Shown one piece after another: positions 33,539-43,037 of a DNA stretch of 64,000 bases. A model generated the notes under the pieces. It searched no databases and had not been told where the DNA came from. It saw nothing but the letters and a program-made list of their open reading frames with translations. A program made the translations under genes and the position numbers. The number at the start of each line of letters is the position of its first letter. The stretch's first letter is position 1. Source of the stretch: Herbidospora galbida (GTDB lineage Bacteria > Actinomycetota > Actinomycetes > Streptosporangiales > Streptosporangiaceae). Location of the stretch: NCBI RefSeq assembly GCF_005233835.1, contig NZ_SZQA01000016.1:62001-126000 (forward strand), in the 5' to 3' direction.

Positions 33539-34128
33539 TCGAGGTCAGCCGCGCCGACCGGCTGGGCGAGGCCTACCGGCGTCCGGTCACCGAGGTGCTG
33601 GTGCGCGGCTTCGCCGACGACTTCGCGTTCTTCTCCGAAGACCCCCGGATCCTCACGGACGCCTTCGCCCACATGATCCTGCTCGACCGCTTCCACGTCG
33701 CCCTCGTGGACGGCGAACCGGCGGCCGTCGCCTCGGTCACCGAAGCCGATCAGGAGTGCTTCGCCCCGCGACGGGCGGAGCTGCGACGGCATCTCGGGCC
33801 GGTCCACGGCACGATCTGCTGGTTGATCGTCCGGAGCCAGTTCCTCGGCGGCCACGACGGCGCGCGGCCCGGTCTCGCCGAGATCGGATTCGTCACCTCC
33901 GCGCCCCGGTTCCAGGGACGCGGCGTCGCGACCGCGCTCCTGCGCCAGGTGATGGAGTTGCCGTACGAGGAGTTCGTGCTCCGCGACATCAAGGACACCA
34001 ACGCCCCCGCGCTGGGCCTCTACGCCAAGCTCGGCTTCCGCGAGTCACGGCGGCGGCCGGTCAGGTTCGCCAAGCGGGCCGGGTTCTCGGCCTACGTCTC
34101 CATGAATTGCCGCAAACCCGTGGCCTGA
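33535..34128 (+). CDS. GNAT family N-acetyltransferase
   Basis: A 197-residue acetyltransferase. The acetyl-CoA loop is RFQGRGVATALLRQVM (the Q/R-x2-G-x-A signature) preceded by the beta strand LAEIGFVTSAP and followed by NAPALGLYAKLGF. The substrate is unknown; such genes beside a TetR regulator often deal with small amines or toxins, which is only a suggestion here. It is translationally coupled to the TetR gene. Confidence 0.9.
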   Translation: MIEVSRADRLGEAYRRPVTEVLVRGFADDFAFFSEDPRILTDAFAHMILLDRFHVALVDGEPAAVASVTEADQECFAPRRAELRRHLGPVHGTICWLIVRSQFLGGHDGARPGLAEIGFVTSAPRFQGRGVATALLRQVMELPYEEFVLRDIKDTNAPALGLYAKLGFRESRRRPVRFAKRAGFSAYVSMNCRKPVA

Positions 34129-34156
34129 GCATAAGTGGGGCTCGACTGGCGAGTAG

Positions 34157-35173
<1,017 letters not shown>

Positions 35174-35197
35174 CGCCGTATGGGCAGGTAGCCGGGC

Positions 35198-36541
35198 ATG
35201 GACGAATTCGACGTGATCGTGCTCGGCATGGGCCCTGGTGGTGAGGACGCCGCCGGCCGGCTGGTCGAGGCCGGGCTGAGTGTGGCCGGGGTCGAGGCAG
35301 ACCTGGTCGGCGGCGAATGCCCCTATTGGGGCTGCGTACCGTCGAAGATGATGATCCGGGCCGCCCACGTCCTGGGCGAGGCCCGGCGCGTCTCCGGCCT
35401 GGCCGGAGACGCGACCGTCTCCCCCGACTGGACGCCGGTGGCCCGTCGCATCCGCGCCGAGGCCGCCGACGACTGGAACGACCAGGCCGCCGCCGACCGC
35501 TTCGAGAAGAAGGGCGGTCATCTCGTACGCGGCCACGGCGTCGTCACCGGCCCCCGCGAGGTGACCGTGGGCGACCGGGTGCTGCGCGCCCGGCGCGGCC
35601 TGCTGATCTCCACGGGGACCCGTCCGGCGATCCCGGACATCGACGGCCTGGCCGGCACGCCCTATTGGACCAACCACGAGGCCGTCGCGACCGAGAGCGT
35701 GCCCGAGTCGATGATCGTGCTGGGCGGCGGGGCGATCGGCCTCGAACTGGCCCAGGTCTTCGCCCGCTTCGGCACCGAGATCACGATCCTGGAGGCCGCC
35801 CCCCACCTGCTGCCCGGCGAGGAGCCCGAGGCCGGGAAGCTGATCGCGAAGGTCTTCCGCGACGAGGGGATCCGCGTGCTGACCGGCGTGTCCGCGTCGC
35901 GGGTGCGATACGACGGCCGTTTCGCCGTGACGGTCGGCGACGAGGTGATCGAGGCGGCCAACCTCCTCGTGGTGGCCGGCCGGAGAACCGACCTGACGGG
36001 CCTGTCGGTCATCGGGATCGACGAGACCGGGAAGTTCATTCCCACCGACCCCCGCATGCGCGTCGCCGACGGAGTCTGGGCGGCGGGCGACGTCACCGGC
36101 CACGGCGGGTTCACCCACGTGGCCAACTATCAGGGCCGGATCGCGGCCCTCGACATCCTGGGCGAGGAGGTCGCCGGGGCCGACTACCGCGCGGTCCCCC
36201 GGGTGACCTACACCGACCCGGAGGTCGGCGCGGTCGGCCTGACCGAGAAACAGGCCCGCGCCGAGGGCCTGGCCGTGACGATCGGCGTCACCACGGCCGG
36301 GGCGCGCGACTGGATCCACGGCACGAAGGACATCCTGATCAAGCTGGTGGCAGCGGACGACGTCCTGGTCGGCGCGACGGCGGTCGGCCCGGCGGGCGGC
36401 GAGGTGATGGGCGCGCTCGCGGTGGCGGTGCACGCCCGGGTGCCGGTGCCGACCCTGCGGTCGATGATGTACGCCTACCCGACCTTCCACCGGGGCATCG
36501 AAGACGCGCTCAAGAACCTTTTGAACCAGGACGGCCCGTGA
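35198..36541 (+). CDS. FAD-dependent pyridine nucleotide-disulfide oxidoreductase, paralogue 2
   Basis: A 447-residue member of the lipoamide dehydrogenase/mercuric reductase family, related to the protein at 16653-18035. It shows GMGPGGED (FAD), the redox pair GGECPYWGCVPSK (Cys-x4-Cys), LGGGAIGLELAQ (NAD(P)) and VWAAGDVTGHGGFTH. At the C-terminus YPTFHRG replaces HPTxxE, so the His-Glu couple of true lipoamide dehydrogenase is absent. It follows mdh by 24 nt. The substrate is unknown; a thiol or metal reductase is possible. Confidence 0.9.
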   Translation: MDEFDVIVLGMGPGGEDAAGRLVEAGLSVAGVEADLVGGECPYWGCVPSKMMIRAAHVLGEARRVSGLAGDATVSPDWTPVARRIRAEAADDWNDQAAADRFEKKGGHLVRGHGVVTGPREVTVGDRVLRARRGLLISTGTRPAIPDIDGLAGTPYWTNHEAVATESVPESMIVLGGGAIGLELAQVFARFGTEITILEAAPHLLPGEEPEAGKLIAKVFRDEGIRVLTGVSASRVRYDGRFAVTVGDEVIEAANLLVVAGRRTDLTGLSVIGIDETGKFIPTDPRMRVADGVWAAGDVTGHGGFTHVANYQGRIAALDILGEEVAGADYRAVPRVTYTDPEVGAVGLTEKQARAEGLAVTIGVTTAGARDWIHGTKDILIKLVAADDVLVGATAVGPAGGEVMGALAVAVHARVPVPTLRSMMYAYPTFHRGIEDALKNLLNQDGP

Positions 36542-36555
36542 TCTAGTGTCACCCG

Positions 36556-37278
36556 GTGGCCTTCACCGGAACCCCCCGCCCCGCCCTGCGGTGGCACCAC
36601 GCCGAAAGCGAGCTCGACGACTTCGCCATCGTGAGCTTCCGGGTGCCCGCCGAGCGGCTGGCCGCCCTGCTGCCGCCCGGTTTCGCGCCCGTGCGCTTCG
36701 ACTGGGCGGCCGGAGGGTCGGGCGGGCTGGTGTCGGCGGTCGGGTTCCGGGACCGGGACTTCCACTTCCGGTTCTGCCCCCGCGTCGCGATCGCCTGCGG
36801 CCAGGTCAACTACCGCGCCTACGTCACCCGCGACGGCGAGCCCGGGGTGTGGTTCTTCCGGACCGCCCTCGACCACCCGCTCGTCGCGGTGCCGCGGCAC
36901 CTGTGGGGGATGCCGTGGCGGCGCACCCGGATCAGGATCTCCGGCGACTGGGGGGCGGAGCCCCGCTGGGAACTCGACGCCGACGACGCGGAGTGCCGGG
37001 CGGCGGGCGTGGCGCCGTACCGGCCCGACGGGCTGGGAGACGGCTGGTTGCCGCTGCTCACCCATCCCACCACGGGCTGGTATCAGGGGCGGCGGTCGGT
37101 CGGGACCTACAGCGTGTGGCATCCCGTCATGGAGCCGGTGTTCCTGGCGGCGACGCACGCCAGGTTCCGGCTGTTCGAGGAGCTGGGGCTGGTCGAGCCG
37201 GGGCAGGAACCCCATTCGGTGCTGGGGCAGGCCTCGATCCACTTCGACGTCCACGTCCCGCCTAGGGTGTCGGCATGA
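36556..37278 (+). CDS. DUF2071 family protein
   Basis: A 240-residue protein of the DUF2071 (YqjF-like) family, which shares the acetoacetate-decarboxylase fold. Blocks such as RVPAERLAALLPPGF, VNYRAYVT, GVWFFRTALDHPL and GTYSVWHPVMEPVF support this. No catalytic Lys comparable to the decarboxylase is evident, and no function is established. The GTG start has no clear ribosome site; it lies 14 nt after the flavin oxidoreductase and overlaps the next gene by ATGA, so it belongs to the same plus-strand group. Confidence 0.82.
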   Translation: MAFTGTPRPALRWHHAESELDDFAIVSFRVPAERLAALLPPGFAPVRFDWAAGGSGGLVSAVGFRDRDFHFRFCPRVAIACGQVNYRAYVTRDGEPGVWFFRTALDHPLVAVPRHLWGMPWRRTRIRISGDWGAEPRWELDADDAECRAAGVAPYRPDGLGDGWLPLLTHPTTGWYQGRRSVGTYSVWHPVMEPVFLAATHARFRLFEELGLVEPGQEPHSVLGQASIHFDVHVPPRVSA

Positions 37279-37661
37279 CGGAGACGACCATCGTCGCGTT
37301 CGACGACCTCGACGTCCGGCTGCGGGTGCTGGTCGACGGATACGCCGACCAGCACCTTCTCGGCGACCTCGACGATCGGGTCGTCATGTGCTGCCAGACC
37401 CGCAGCACGCCGTCGGGGTTCCTGTCGGCGGCGGTGCTGACCCCGGCCCTGATCGTGATCGTCCTGGTGCGGCCCGACGGGGAGTCGGTCCGCCTGGGCG
37501 CGCGGCTGGCCGGCGCCGACCTGCGCGCGGCCGACGGCGGCGTCTGGGTGCACGCCCAGTGGTTCGGGGCCGATCCGAGCTCCTACCTGCTGCCGCTCGA
37601 AGAGGGCAGCGTCTTCCTCGACGTGCTGCGCACCCGGATCACGGCCGCCCGCCACGCGTAA
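37275..37661 (+). CDS. Conserved hypothetical protein, 128 residues
   Basis: It begins MTETTIVAFDDLDVRLRVLV and is soluble, acidic, with beta-rich hydrophobic segments (ALIVIVLVRPDG, VWVHAQWF). I do not recognise the family; the pattern suggests a small PH-like or PilZ-like barrel, but that is only an impression. It starts inside the stop of the DUF2071 gene (ATGA) and ends 3 nt from the convergent GH13 gene. Confidence 0.75.
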   Translation: MTETTIVAFDDLDVRLRVLVDGYADQHLLGDLDDRVVMCCQTRSTPSGFLSAAVLTPALIVIVLVRPDGESVRLGARLAGADLRAADGGVWVHAQWFGADPSSYLLPLEEGSVFLDVLRTRITAARHA

Positions 37662-37664
37662 CCG

Positions 37665-39305
37665 CTACGGTGCGGTCTCCGGGTCGGAGAGGCGGAACCA
37701 GCGGCAGTCGTACTCGCCCACCTCGACCTCGGCCTTGCCGTTCTTGACGTCGACGGTGTCGTCGGAGAACAGGTCGGCCAGCACCTTGCCCTCCTGCTCC
37801 CCGAGGTCGAGGGTGACCGACGACGCCCGTCCGGCGAAGTTGTGCAGGGTCACGACCCCCTCGTTCCTGATCACGAGGACCGCGTCGTCTCCCCCGTCCA
37901 GGACCTCGTAGGCGCCCCAGGCCAGTTCCGGCGCCTCGCGGTACTGCTCGACGAGCCGCCCGATCCACGAGAGCAGCGAGTCGGGGTCGCGCCGCTGGTC
38001 GCCGACGCTGATCTCGTCGGGGCCGTACTCGCCGCCGGGCATCGGGATCGCCGGTTCGACCGTGCTGAAGCCGCCGTGCCGGCCGGACGTCCACTGCATC
38101 GGGGTCCGGACCGACTGGCGGCCCTCGATCGCGAGGTTCTCCCCCATCCCGATCTCCTCGCCGTAGAAGAGCACGGGGGTGCCGGGAAGCGCGAACAGCA
38201 GGCTGTAGACCATCCGGATCCGCCGCTGGTCGCCGTCGAGCATGGTCGGCAGCCGCCGCCGGATGCCGCGGTCGTAAATCCGCATGTCCTCGTCGGGCGC
38301 GAAGGCGGCGAAGACCTCCTCCCGCTCGGCGTCGGTCAGCTTGTCGAGGGTCAGTTCGTCGTGGTTGCGCACGAACGAGGCCCACTGGCTGTCCTTCGGC
38401 GGCGCGGGGCGCTCCCGCAGGGCCTCGGCGAGCGGACGGGCGTCCTCCCGGGCCAGCGACAGGTACATCCGCTGCATCCCGATGAAGTCGAAGCACATCG
38501 TGATCTCGTTGCCGAGCGGGGTGTCACCGAAGTAGGCCATCAGGTCCTTGTACGGCAGGTTCACCTCCCCCAGCAGCATCGCCGTCCCGTCGCGGCGGTT
38601 CATGAACGCCCGCAGGTCGGCGAAGAACTCGTGGGGGTCGGGCAGCGCGTCGTCCTGTTCCAGCACCCGTTCGACCAGGAACGGGACCGCGTCGACGCGG
38701 AAGCCGGACAGGCCCAGCTCCATCCAGAATCCCAGGATGCGGGCGATCTCGTCCCGGACCTCGGGATTGGAGGTGTTGAGGTCGGGCTGGAACTTGTAGA
38801 AACGATGGAAGTAGTACTGCTCGGTCTGGGCGTCCCACTGCCAGAGGCTGTTCTCCTGGTCGGGGAACACCACGCCCTTGGGGTCGTCGGGCTCGGCCTC
38901 GTCCGACCAGATGTACCAGTCGCGGTGCTTGGCGTCCCGTGAGGAGCGGGCGTCCTGGAACCAGGGGTGCTGGTCGGAGGTGTGGTTCACGACCAGGTCG
39001 GCGATCACCCGGATGCCCCGGTCACGGGCCACCCGCATGAACTCCACGAAGTCGCCCAGGGTGCCGAGGCGGGGGTCGACGCTGTAGAAGTCGACGATGT
39101 CGTATCCGTCGTCGTGGTCGGGGGTCGGGAAGAAGGGCATGAGCCAGATGCAGGTCACGCCGATCCGGTCGAGATGGTCGAGATGCTGGATCGCGCCCCG
39201 GAAGTCGCCGATCCCGTCGCCGTTACCGTCGGCGAAGGTCTCGATGTCCAGGCAGTAGACGATGGCGTTCTTCCACCACAGTTCGGAGGTCTGGGTCAGC
39301 CGCAT
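37665..39305 (-). CDS. GH13 alpha-amylase family protein (trehalose synthase/alpha-glucosidase-like)
   Basis: A 546-residue cytosolic alpha-glucan enzyme. The GH13 regions are visible: IGVTCIWLMPFFPTP, ADLVVNHTS (region I), GFRVDAVPF (region II, nucleophile Asp), LLGEVNLPY (acid Glu) and FVRNHDELTL (Asp/His of region IV). WWKNAIVYCLDIETFADGNG at the start and the Trp-rich region are like trehalose synthase and oligo-alpha-glucosidases, but the usual C-terminal maltokinase is absent and EVN replaces the common EAN. I chose the ATG at 39305 (MRLTQTSELWW). No trehalose or glycogen genes lie beside it. Confidence 0.88.
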   Translation of the reverse strand: MRLTQTSELWWKNAIVYCLDIETFADGNGDGIGDFRGAIQHLDHLDRIGVTCIWLMPFFPTPDHDDGYDIVDFYSVDPRLGTLGDFVEFMRVARDRGIRVIADLVVNHTSDQHPWFQDARSSRDAKHRDWYIWSDEAEPDDPKGVVFPDQENSLWQWDAQTEQYYFHRFYKFQPDLNTSNPEVRDEIARILGFWMELGLSGFRVDAVPFLVERVLEQDDALPDPHEFFADLRAFMNRRDGTAMLLGEVNLPYKDLMAYFGDTPLGNEITMCFDFIGMQRMYLSLAREDARPLAEALRERPAPPKDSQWASFVRNHDELTLDKLTDAEREEVFAAFAPDEDMRIYDRGIRRRLPTMLDGDQRRIRMVYSLLFALPGTPVLFYGEEIGMGENLAIEGRQSVRTPMQWTSGRHGGFSTVEPAIPMPGGEYGPDEISVGDQRRDPDSLLSWIGRLVEQYREAPELAWGAYEVLDGGDDAVLVIRNEGVVTLHNFAGRASSVTLDLGEQEGKVLADLFSDDTVDVKNGKAEVEVGEYDCRWFRLSDPETAP

Positions 39306-39339
39306 GGACAGCGCCCCTACCCACTTTTTGCGCACGAAA

Positions 39340-39373
39340 AAGCCGACCGTTGCACGAGGCAATCGGTCGGCTT
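39340..39373 (-). terminator. Rho-independent terminator of the cold-shock gene
   Basis: AAGCCGACCG (39340-39349) and CGGTCGGCTT (39364-39373) form a 10-bp stem extended inward by TTGC/GCAA. On the minus strand the stem is followed by a run of five T, a textbook terminator for csp. Confidence 0.93.
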
Positions 39374-39394
39374 CGGGTTCGTGCTGGATGGAAC

Positions 39395-39598
39395 TTAGAT
39401 CGGCGTCACGTTCTCGGCCTGCGGACCCTTCTGGCCCTGCACGGTCTGGAAGCTGACGCGCTGGTTCTCGTCCAGGCTGCGGTAGCCACCGCTGTTGATC
39501 GCCGAGTAGTGCACGAACACGTCAGGGGTGCCGTCGTCGGGGGCGATGAAACCAAAGCCCTTTTCGGCGTTGAACCACTTGACGGTGCCTTCAGACAA
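39395..39598 (-). CDS. Cold-shock protein (CspA family)
   Basis: A 67-residue single cold-shock domain that binds single-stranded RNA/DNA and melts structure. RNP1 is KGFGFIAPD and RNP2 is VFVHYSAI. The start codon is TTG with AAGGAG seven to eight nt before it; no ATG or GTG fits. The gene has its own promoter (TTGACG at 39752-39757 with TAAAGA 18 nt on) giving a 5' leader of about 120 nt, as is usual for cold-inducible csp mRNAs, and the strong terminator above. Confidence 0.95.
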   Translation of the reverse strand: MSEGTVKWFNAEKGFGFIAPDDGTPDVFVHYSAINSGGYRSLDENQRVSFQTVQGQKGPQAENVTPI

Positions 39599-39759
39599 CT
39601 GCTTCTCCTTATGCGGAGCCTCACCGTCCCGTCAGGTCAACGGAACGGGCTGCTTAGCGGACCAGCCCTGCATCCGCCTACGTCGGAAAAGCAGTACGCC
39701 CGCTACCGGCCTTGCGGCCGGAGGCGTTCTTTACAAAACACCACTGCAACACGTCAAGC
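39599..39759 (-). promoter_or_regulatory. Promoter and structured 5' leader of the cold-shock gene
   Basis: TTGACG (39757-39752 on the minus strand) and TAAAGA (39733-39728) form a promoter with an 18-nt spacer. Downstream, CCGGCC-TTGC-GGCCGG (39706-39721) inside ACGCC/GGCGT makes a hairpin near the 5' end of the RNA. The rest of the leader has no gene. Confidence 0.6.
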
Positions 39760-40716
39760 CTAGCGCACCCCGAGCGCGGGGGCAGCCATGTACCACCTCG
39801 CGTGCCCATCGCCTCTGGTCAGAGAGTCGAGACGGCGCGGAAGTTCCTGCCGGGAGAACGGATCGCCAAGGGCGTTCCTGATGTGGATTCCGACGGCGTA
39901 CATGTCCCTGATCTCCATCAGAGTCGCGTAGCCGGGCCAATCTCGCAGGTCAGAGCCGTAGGCGTGGGCGAAGGCGTCGACGTCGCCGGCCGAGAGGCCG
40001 AATCTCCGCTGTCCGTGGTAGGTGTGCACCAGGTCCCACTCACGGGGACCCACGGCCACGCCGTCCCAATCGCAAAGAATCGCATTACCGTCGCGGCAGC
40101 GGAGCAGATTGTCGATCCAGGCGTCGCCGTGGAGCAGAACCGGCGGTCCCGAATCAAGAGTGTGCCAACGATCGGTCAGTTCTTCGATGCGGTCGCCGAG
40201 CCAGCGGCGCTGGTAGGCGGTGAGCACCTCGGCCCGGTGCTCGACCGCGTGCCGGACCTCGGCCAGCGGGTCGGTGAGCCGCCGGAGCGGGATCGACGTC
40301 GGCACCGGTTCGCGGTGGAGATCGCGCAGCACGTGGCCGAGCTCGGTGGTGGTCGGGGAGCCGTTGGAGCGGACGTACCGCCAGAAGGTGACCGCCCGGC
40401 CGCCGTGCACGATCGGCTGGTGCGGGATCTCGTCGACCGGGCGGACCGTCGGGAAGCCCCGGTCGGCCAGCCAGCGGGCCACCGCCAGCACGGCCGGGAG
40501 CCGGGTGAGGGCGTCGGGGGCGGTGGCGATCCGGACCACCATGTCGCCCCGCAGCTTGAAGACGGCGTTGCTGCGCAGCCGCATCAGCCTCGCCCCGCCC
40601 GCGTCGAGCCCGATGCGGTCGCAGACCGCGCGCAGGACGGTGAAGGCCTCGTCGGCGAGCGGGCGGGCGGTCGTGGCGCGGGCGAGGTGCGTGATCGTCA
40701 CGTGTGAGGCGCTCAT
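39760..40716 (-). CDS. Aminoglycoside phosphotransferase-fold kinase
   Basis: A 318-residue APH-family protein. The catalytic loop is VLLHGDAWIDNLL (HGDxxxxN), followed by LCDWDGVAVGPREWDLV, the metal-binding Asp block. It is the usual partner of helix-turn-helix/TPR regulators in actinomycetes. Its ATG overlaps the regulator stop (ATGA), so both come from one transcript starting near 42146. The substrate is unknown. Confidence 0.9.
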   Translation of the reverse strand: MSASHVTITHLARATTARPLADEAFTVLRAVCDRIGLDAGGARLMRLRSNAVFKLRGDMVVRIATAPDALTRLPAVLAVARWLADRGFPTVRPVDEIPHQPIVHGGRAVTFWRYVRSNGSPTTTELGHVLRDLHREPVPTSIPLRRLTDPLAEVRHAVEHRAEVLTAYQRRWLGDRIEELTDRWHTLDSGPPVLLHGDAWIDNLLRCRDGNAILCDWDGVAVGPREWDLVHTYHGQRRFGLSAGDVDAFAHAYGSDLRDWPGYATLMEIRDMYAVGIHIRNALGDPFSRQELPRRLDSLTRGDGHARWYMAAPALGVR

Positions 40717-42146
40717 ATGGCCAGCCGGAGGGACGACTCCGACAGGACCTGGTTCAGGTTGCGGACGGCGGGGAGCCGCGGATCGGCCTCGTTCAGCAGC
40801 GCCTTCGCCCGGGTGATGACGATCGAGGTGCGGTGCTCGGCCGGGACCTGGCTGAGCGCCTGGGCGGCGAGGCGGCAGGCCTCCTCGTAGTCGCCGTGGC
40901 GGGCCAGGTGGGTGGCCTGGTCGAGCAGGATCAGCGCCGGGTCGATCGTCTGGAACCCCGAGTCCATCTCCAGGTTCTGGAGCTGCGAGTCGTCGCCGAG
41001 CTCGATCAGGGTGCCGGTGCGATAGAAGCTCATGCGCTTCTCGGTGAAGACGAAGGCGAGGTCGTCCTGGCTCATGCCGCGCATGCGGGCGAAGATCTGC
41101 TCGGCCTCGGCGAGGGCGATGCGGGCGGCCTTGCGGTCGCCCATCCGGGCCAGGGCCCGCGCCTCGGCCGCCGCCGCGAGGGCCGCGGGGGAACTGGGGG
41201 CCGAACCGGCCAGCATGCGGGCCTCGCGGGCCAGCCGGACGGTCTCGGTGAGGTCGCCGTAGTAGTAGGGCAGCATCGTCTGGTTGGCCCGGACCAGCGC
41301 GCGTAAGCGCAGGTCGCCGACGTCGTCGGCGGAGGTGCGGGCGGTGCCGTACCAGGCGTGGGCCTGGCGGGTGTCGCCGAGCTTCATCAGGGCGTCGGCC
41401 GAGAGCAGGGCCAGCATCGTGGTGGCCGTCAGGAGGCGGCGCTGCACGCCGGCGGGCTGGCGGGCGCCGGTCAGTTTGCGCACGTCGGCCAGCTCCAGCA
41501 TCACCCGGCACAGCATGGGCGTGGGCGGGGTGGTCATGTATTCGCGCCGGTAGCGCAGCACCTGCTCGTCGAGCCGGTCGAGCTGGTCTTCGGTCACCGT
41601 CGTGGTGGCCAAGGACCGGTCCAAATCGTGCCGGGTGCCCTCGACCTCGGCGAAGAACCTGCCGTTGGGGGTGCCCATCAGCATCGCCTGGTGGAACAGC
41701 GCCCGCCGGTCGGTGTCGTCGTCGGCCAGGTCCTCGACGTGGACGGAGTCTTCGGAGGACCCGTTGGCCACGACCACGACCTTCTGGCTCACGCCGGGGT
41801 CGTCGCAGTAGTCGGCGGCGAGGCCGAGGCGTACCGCGTTGGCCTTGTAGAGCCGGGCCAGCAGGTCGATCGTCTGGGGGCGCGGTCGCGCCCGGTTGTT
41901 CTCCCATGCGTTGAGCAGGTCGATGCTGGCCCTCGGCAGGCCCAGCGACTGCTGCTCACAGAGGTATTCGAGTTCCTCGATCGCCTGCCGCGCGGACCAT
42001 CCCCGGCCGAGCCGGTGCGCCTTCAGCATGCTGACGCCGCAGCAGCCGTGGATCGCCTGGACCGTCTGCCACATCGACCACTGCCGTGCCTCGGCCTGCT
42101 CGCGCCAGCGACGAGCACATGCCGGAGAGTGCTCTCCTCGGGCCAT
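40713..42146 (-). CDS. Helix-turn-helix regulator with TPR-type sensor region
   Basis: A 477-residue protein. The N-terminal 120 residues contain a helix-turn-helix of the XRE type (LPRASIDLLNAWENNRARPR then PQTIDLLARLYKANAVRLG). Residues about 170-477 are helical with alanine-rich repeats (HAWYGTARTSADDVGDLRL, ALARMGDRKAARIALAEAEQ) typical of TPR sensor domains that bind peptides or ligands. It is divergent from the 96-residue gene at 42422 and probably regulates it and its own operon. Such regulators in mycelial actinomycetes are linked to development, but the target here is not known. Confidence 0.85.
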   Translation of the reverse strand: MARGEHSPACARRWREQAEARQWSMWQTVQAIHGCCGVSMLKAHRLGRGWSARQAIEELEYLCEQQSLGLPRASIDLLNAWENNRARPRPQTIDLLARLYKANAVRLGLAADYCDDPGVSQKVVVVANGSSEDSVHVEDLADDDTDRRALFHQAMLMGTPNGRFFAEVEGTRHDLDRSLATTTVTEDQLDRLDEQVLRYRREYMTTPPTPMLCRVMLELADVRKLTGARQPAGVQRRLLTATTMLALLSADALMKLGDTRQAHAWYGTARTSADDVGDLRLRALVRANQTMLPYYYGDLTETVRLAREARMLAGSAPSSPAALAAAAEARALARMGDRKAARIALAEAEQIFARMRGMSQDDLAFVFTEKRMSFYRTGTLIELGDDSQLQNLEMDSGFQTIDPALILLDQATHLARHGDYEEACRLAAQALSQVPAEHRTSIVITRAKALLNEADPRLPAVRNLNQVLSESSLRLAI

Positions 42147-42421
42147 CCCGCCTGCCCTTCCGCTGCTGACTTCCCCGCCGGTCCCAGTCTGCCTCGGACC
42201 CGCCGTGATCGGCTATTACGGATATTTCCCCGAGGTTAACCGACACGCACCCAACTGCCAGCGTCGTTATGGGTTCGCGACCCGGGACCCGTGGCTGTTC
42301 CACTGAATACCAGCGGGTTCCCTGGTTATTGCACGTATTCGGCTAGTACGCCCGATTGCCGGGCAGTCATCCCAGGTTCACCCTTTCCGGAGAAAGGTCG
42401 CAACGTCCCCTGGAGACCACC

Positions 42422-42712
42422 ATGGCGATGAAGGCAGATCGCAGCGAGGCGATGGACCACCTCGAACGGCTCGCCGCCCAACTTGAGGCGCACTCGTTCC
42501 AGGTACGCCTGTCGGCGCCGGCCGGCCTCTACCCCCGGCTGCGTGTGGTGAACCCGATGGCCCCGGCCATGGCCGAGGACGTGCTGGCGTCCAACGCCAA
42601 CGACGGAGAGTGGTGGTACTGGCTCTCCTGGGCCGGTCGCATCGGGCACGCCTCGGACGTCGTGACCGCCGCCGAGCGCATCGCCTCGGTTCTGCACGTG
42701 ATCCGCCGATAG
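42422..42712 (+). CDS. Small protein of unknown function divergent from the TPR regulator
   Basis: A 96-residue soluble protein: MAMKADRSEAMDHLERLAAQ, a middle PRLRVVNPMAPAMAEDVLAS and a Trp-rich end (GEWWYWLSWAGRIG). GGAG lies 8 nt before the ATG. I do not recognise a family by name. Its place opposite a helix-turn-helix/TPR regulator gene, a common arrangement in this group of bacteria, suggests it is that regulator's target. A hairpin 60 nt after its stop may end the transcript. Confidence 0.75.
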   Translation: MAMKADRSEAMDHLERLAAQLEAHSFQVRLSAPAGLYPRLRVVNPMAPAMAEDVLASNANDGEWWYWLSWAGRIGHASDVVTAAERIASVLHVIRR

Positions 42713-42774
42713 TTTCGGACACCCCTCAGCCGGTACGGCTCGCGCCTCCGGCGGCCGACTGTCAGGCGGCACCC

Positions 42775-42804
42775 GCGCCCGTCTCTCGTCAAAGAGAGGG
42801 GCGC
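42775..42804 (+). terminator. Hairpin after the 96-residue gene
   Basis: GCGCCC (42775-42780) with GGGCGC (42799-42804) and CTCTC with GAGAG inside, a 2-nt GT bulge and a GTCAAA loop. No T-run. Confidence 0.6.
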
Positions 42805-43037
42805 GGCCCACAAGCCGAACCGGACCAGCTGTCGCCGGCCGCCCACGCCCACCCACCGAGGCGCGGGCCGTACCTCCACCCGACCGATTTGTCCATAGCC
42901 GATCGCCCGCCATGACGCGTGGTTCATTACTCGGACAACCCGTTTGACCTGTCTCACAATGTGGCATTCATGATGTGCACCGCACGTCTGCCCGTTTCTA
43001 TCGACAGGACGCGGATTTCTGGCTTACCCTCGGCTAG
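42805..43037 (+). promoter_or_regulatory. Gene-free, AT-richer promoter region of the CysRS-like gene
   Basis: Beyond the hairpin the base composition drops. TCGACA (about 43001-43006), 18 nt, TACCCT (43025-43030) and 7 nt lead straight to the GTG at 43038, which suggests a leaderless transcript. I see no ribosome site and no gene in this stretch. Confidence 0.55.
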
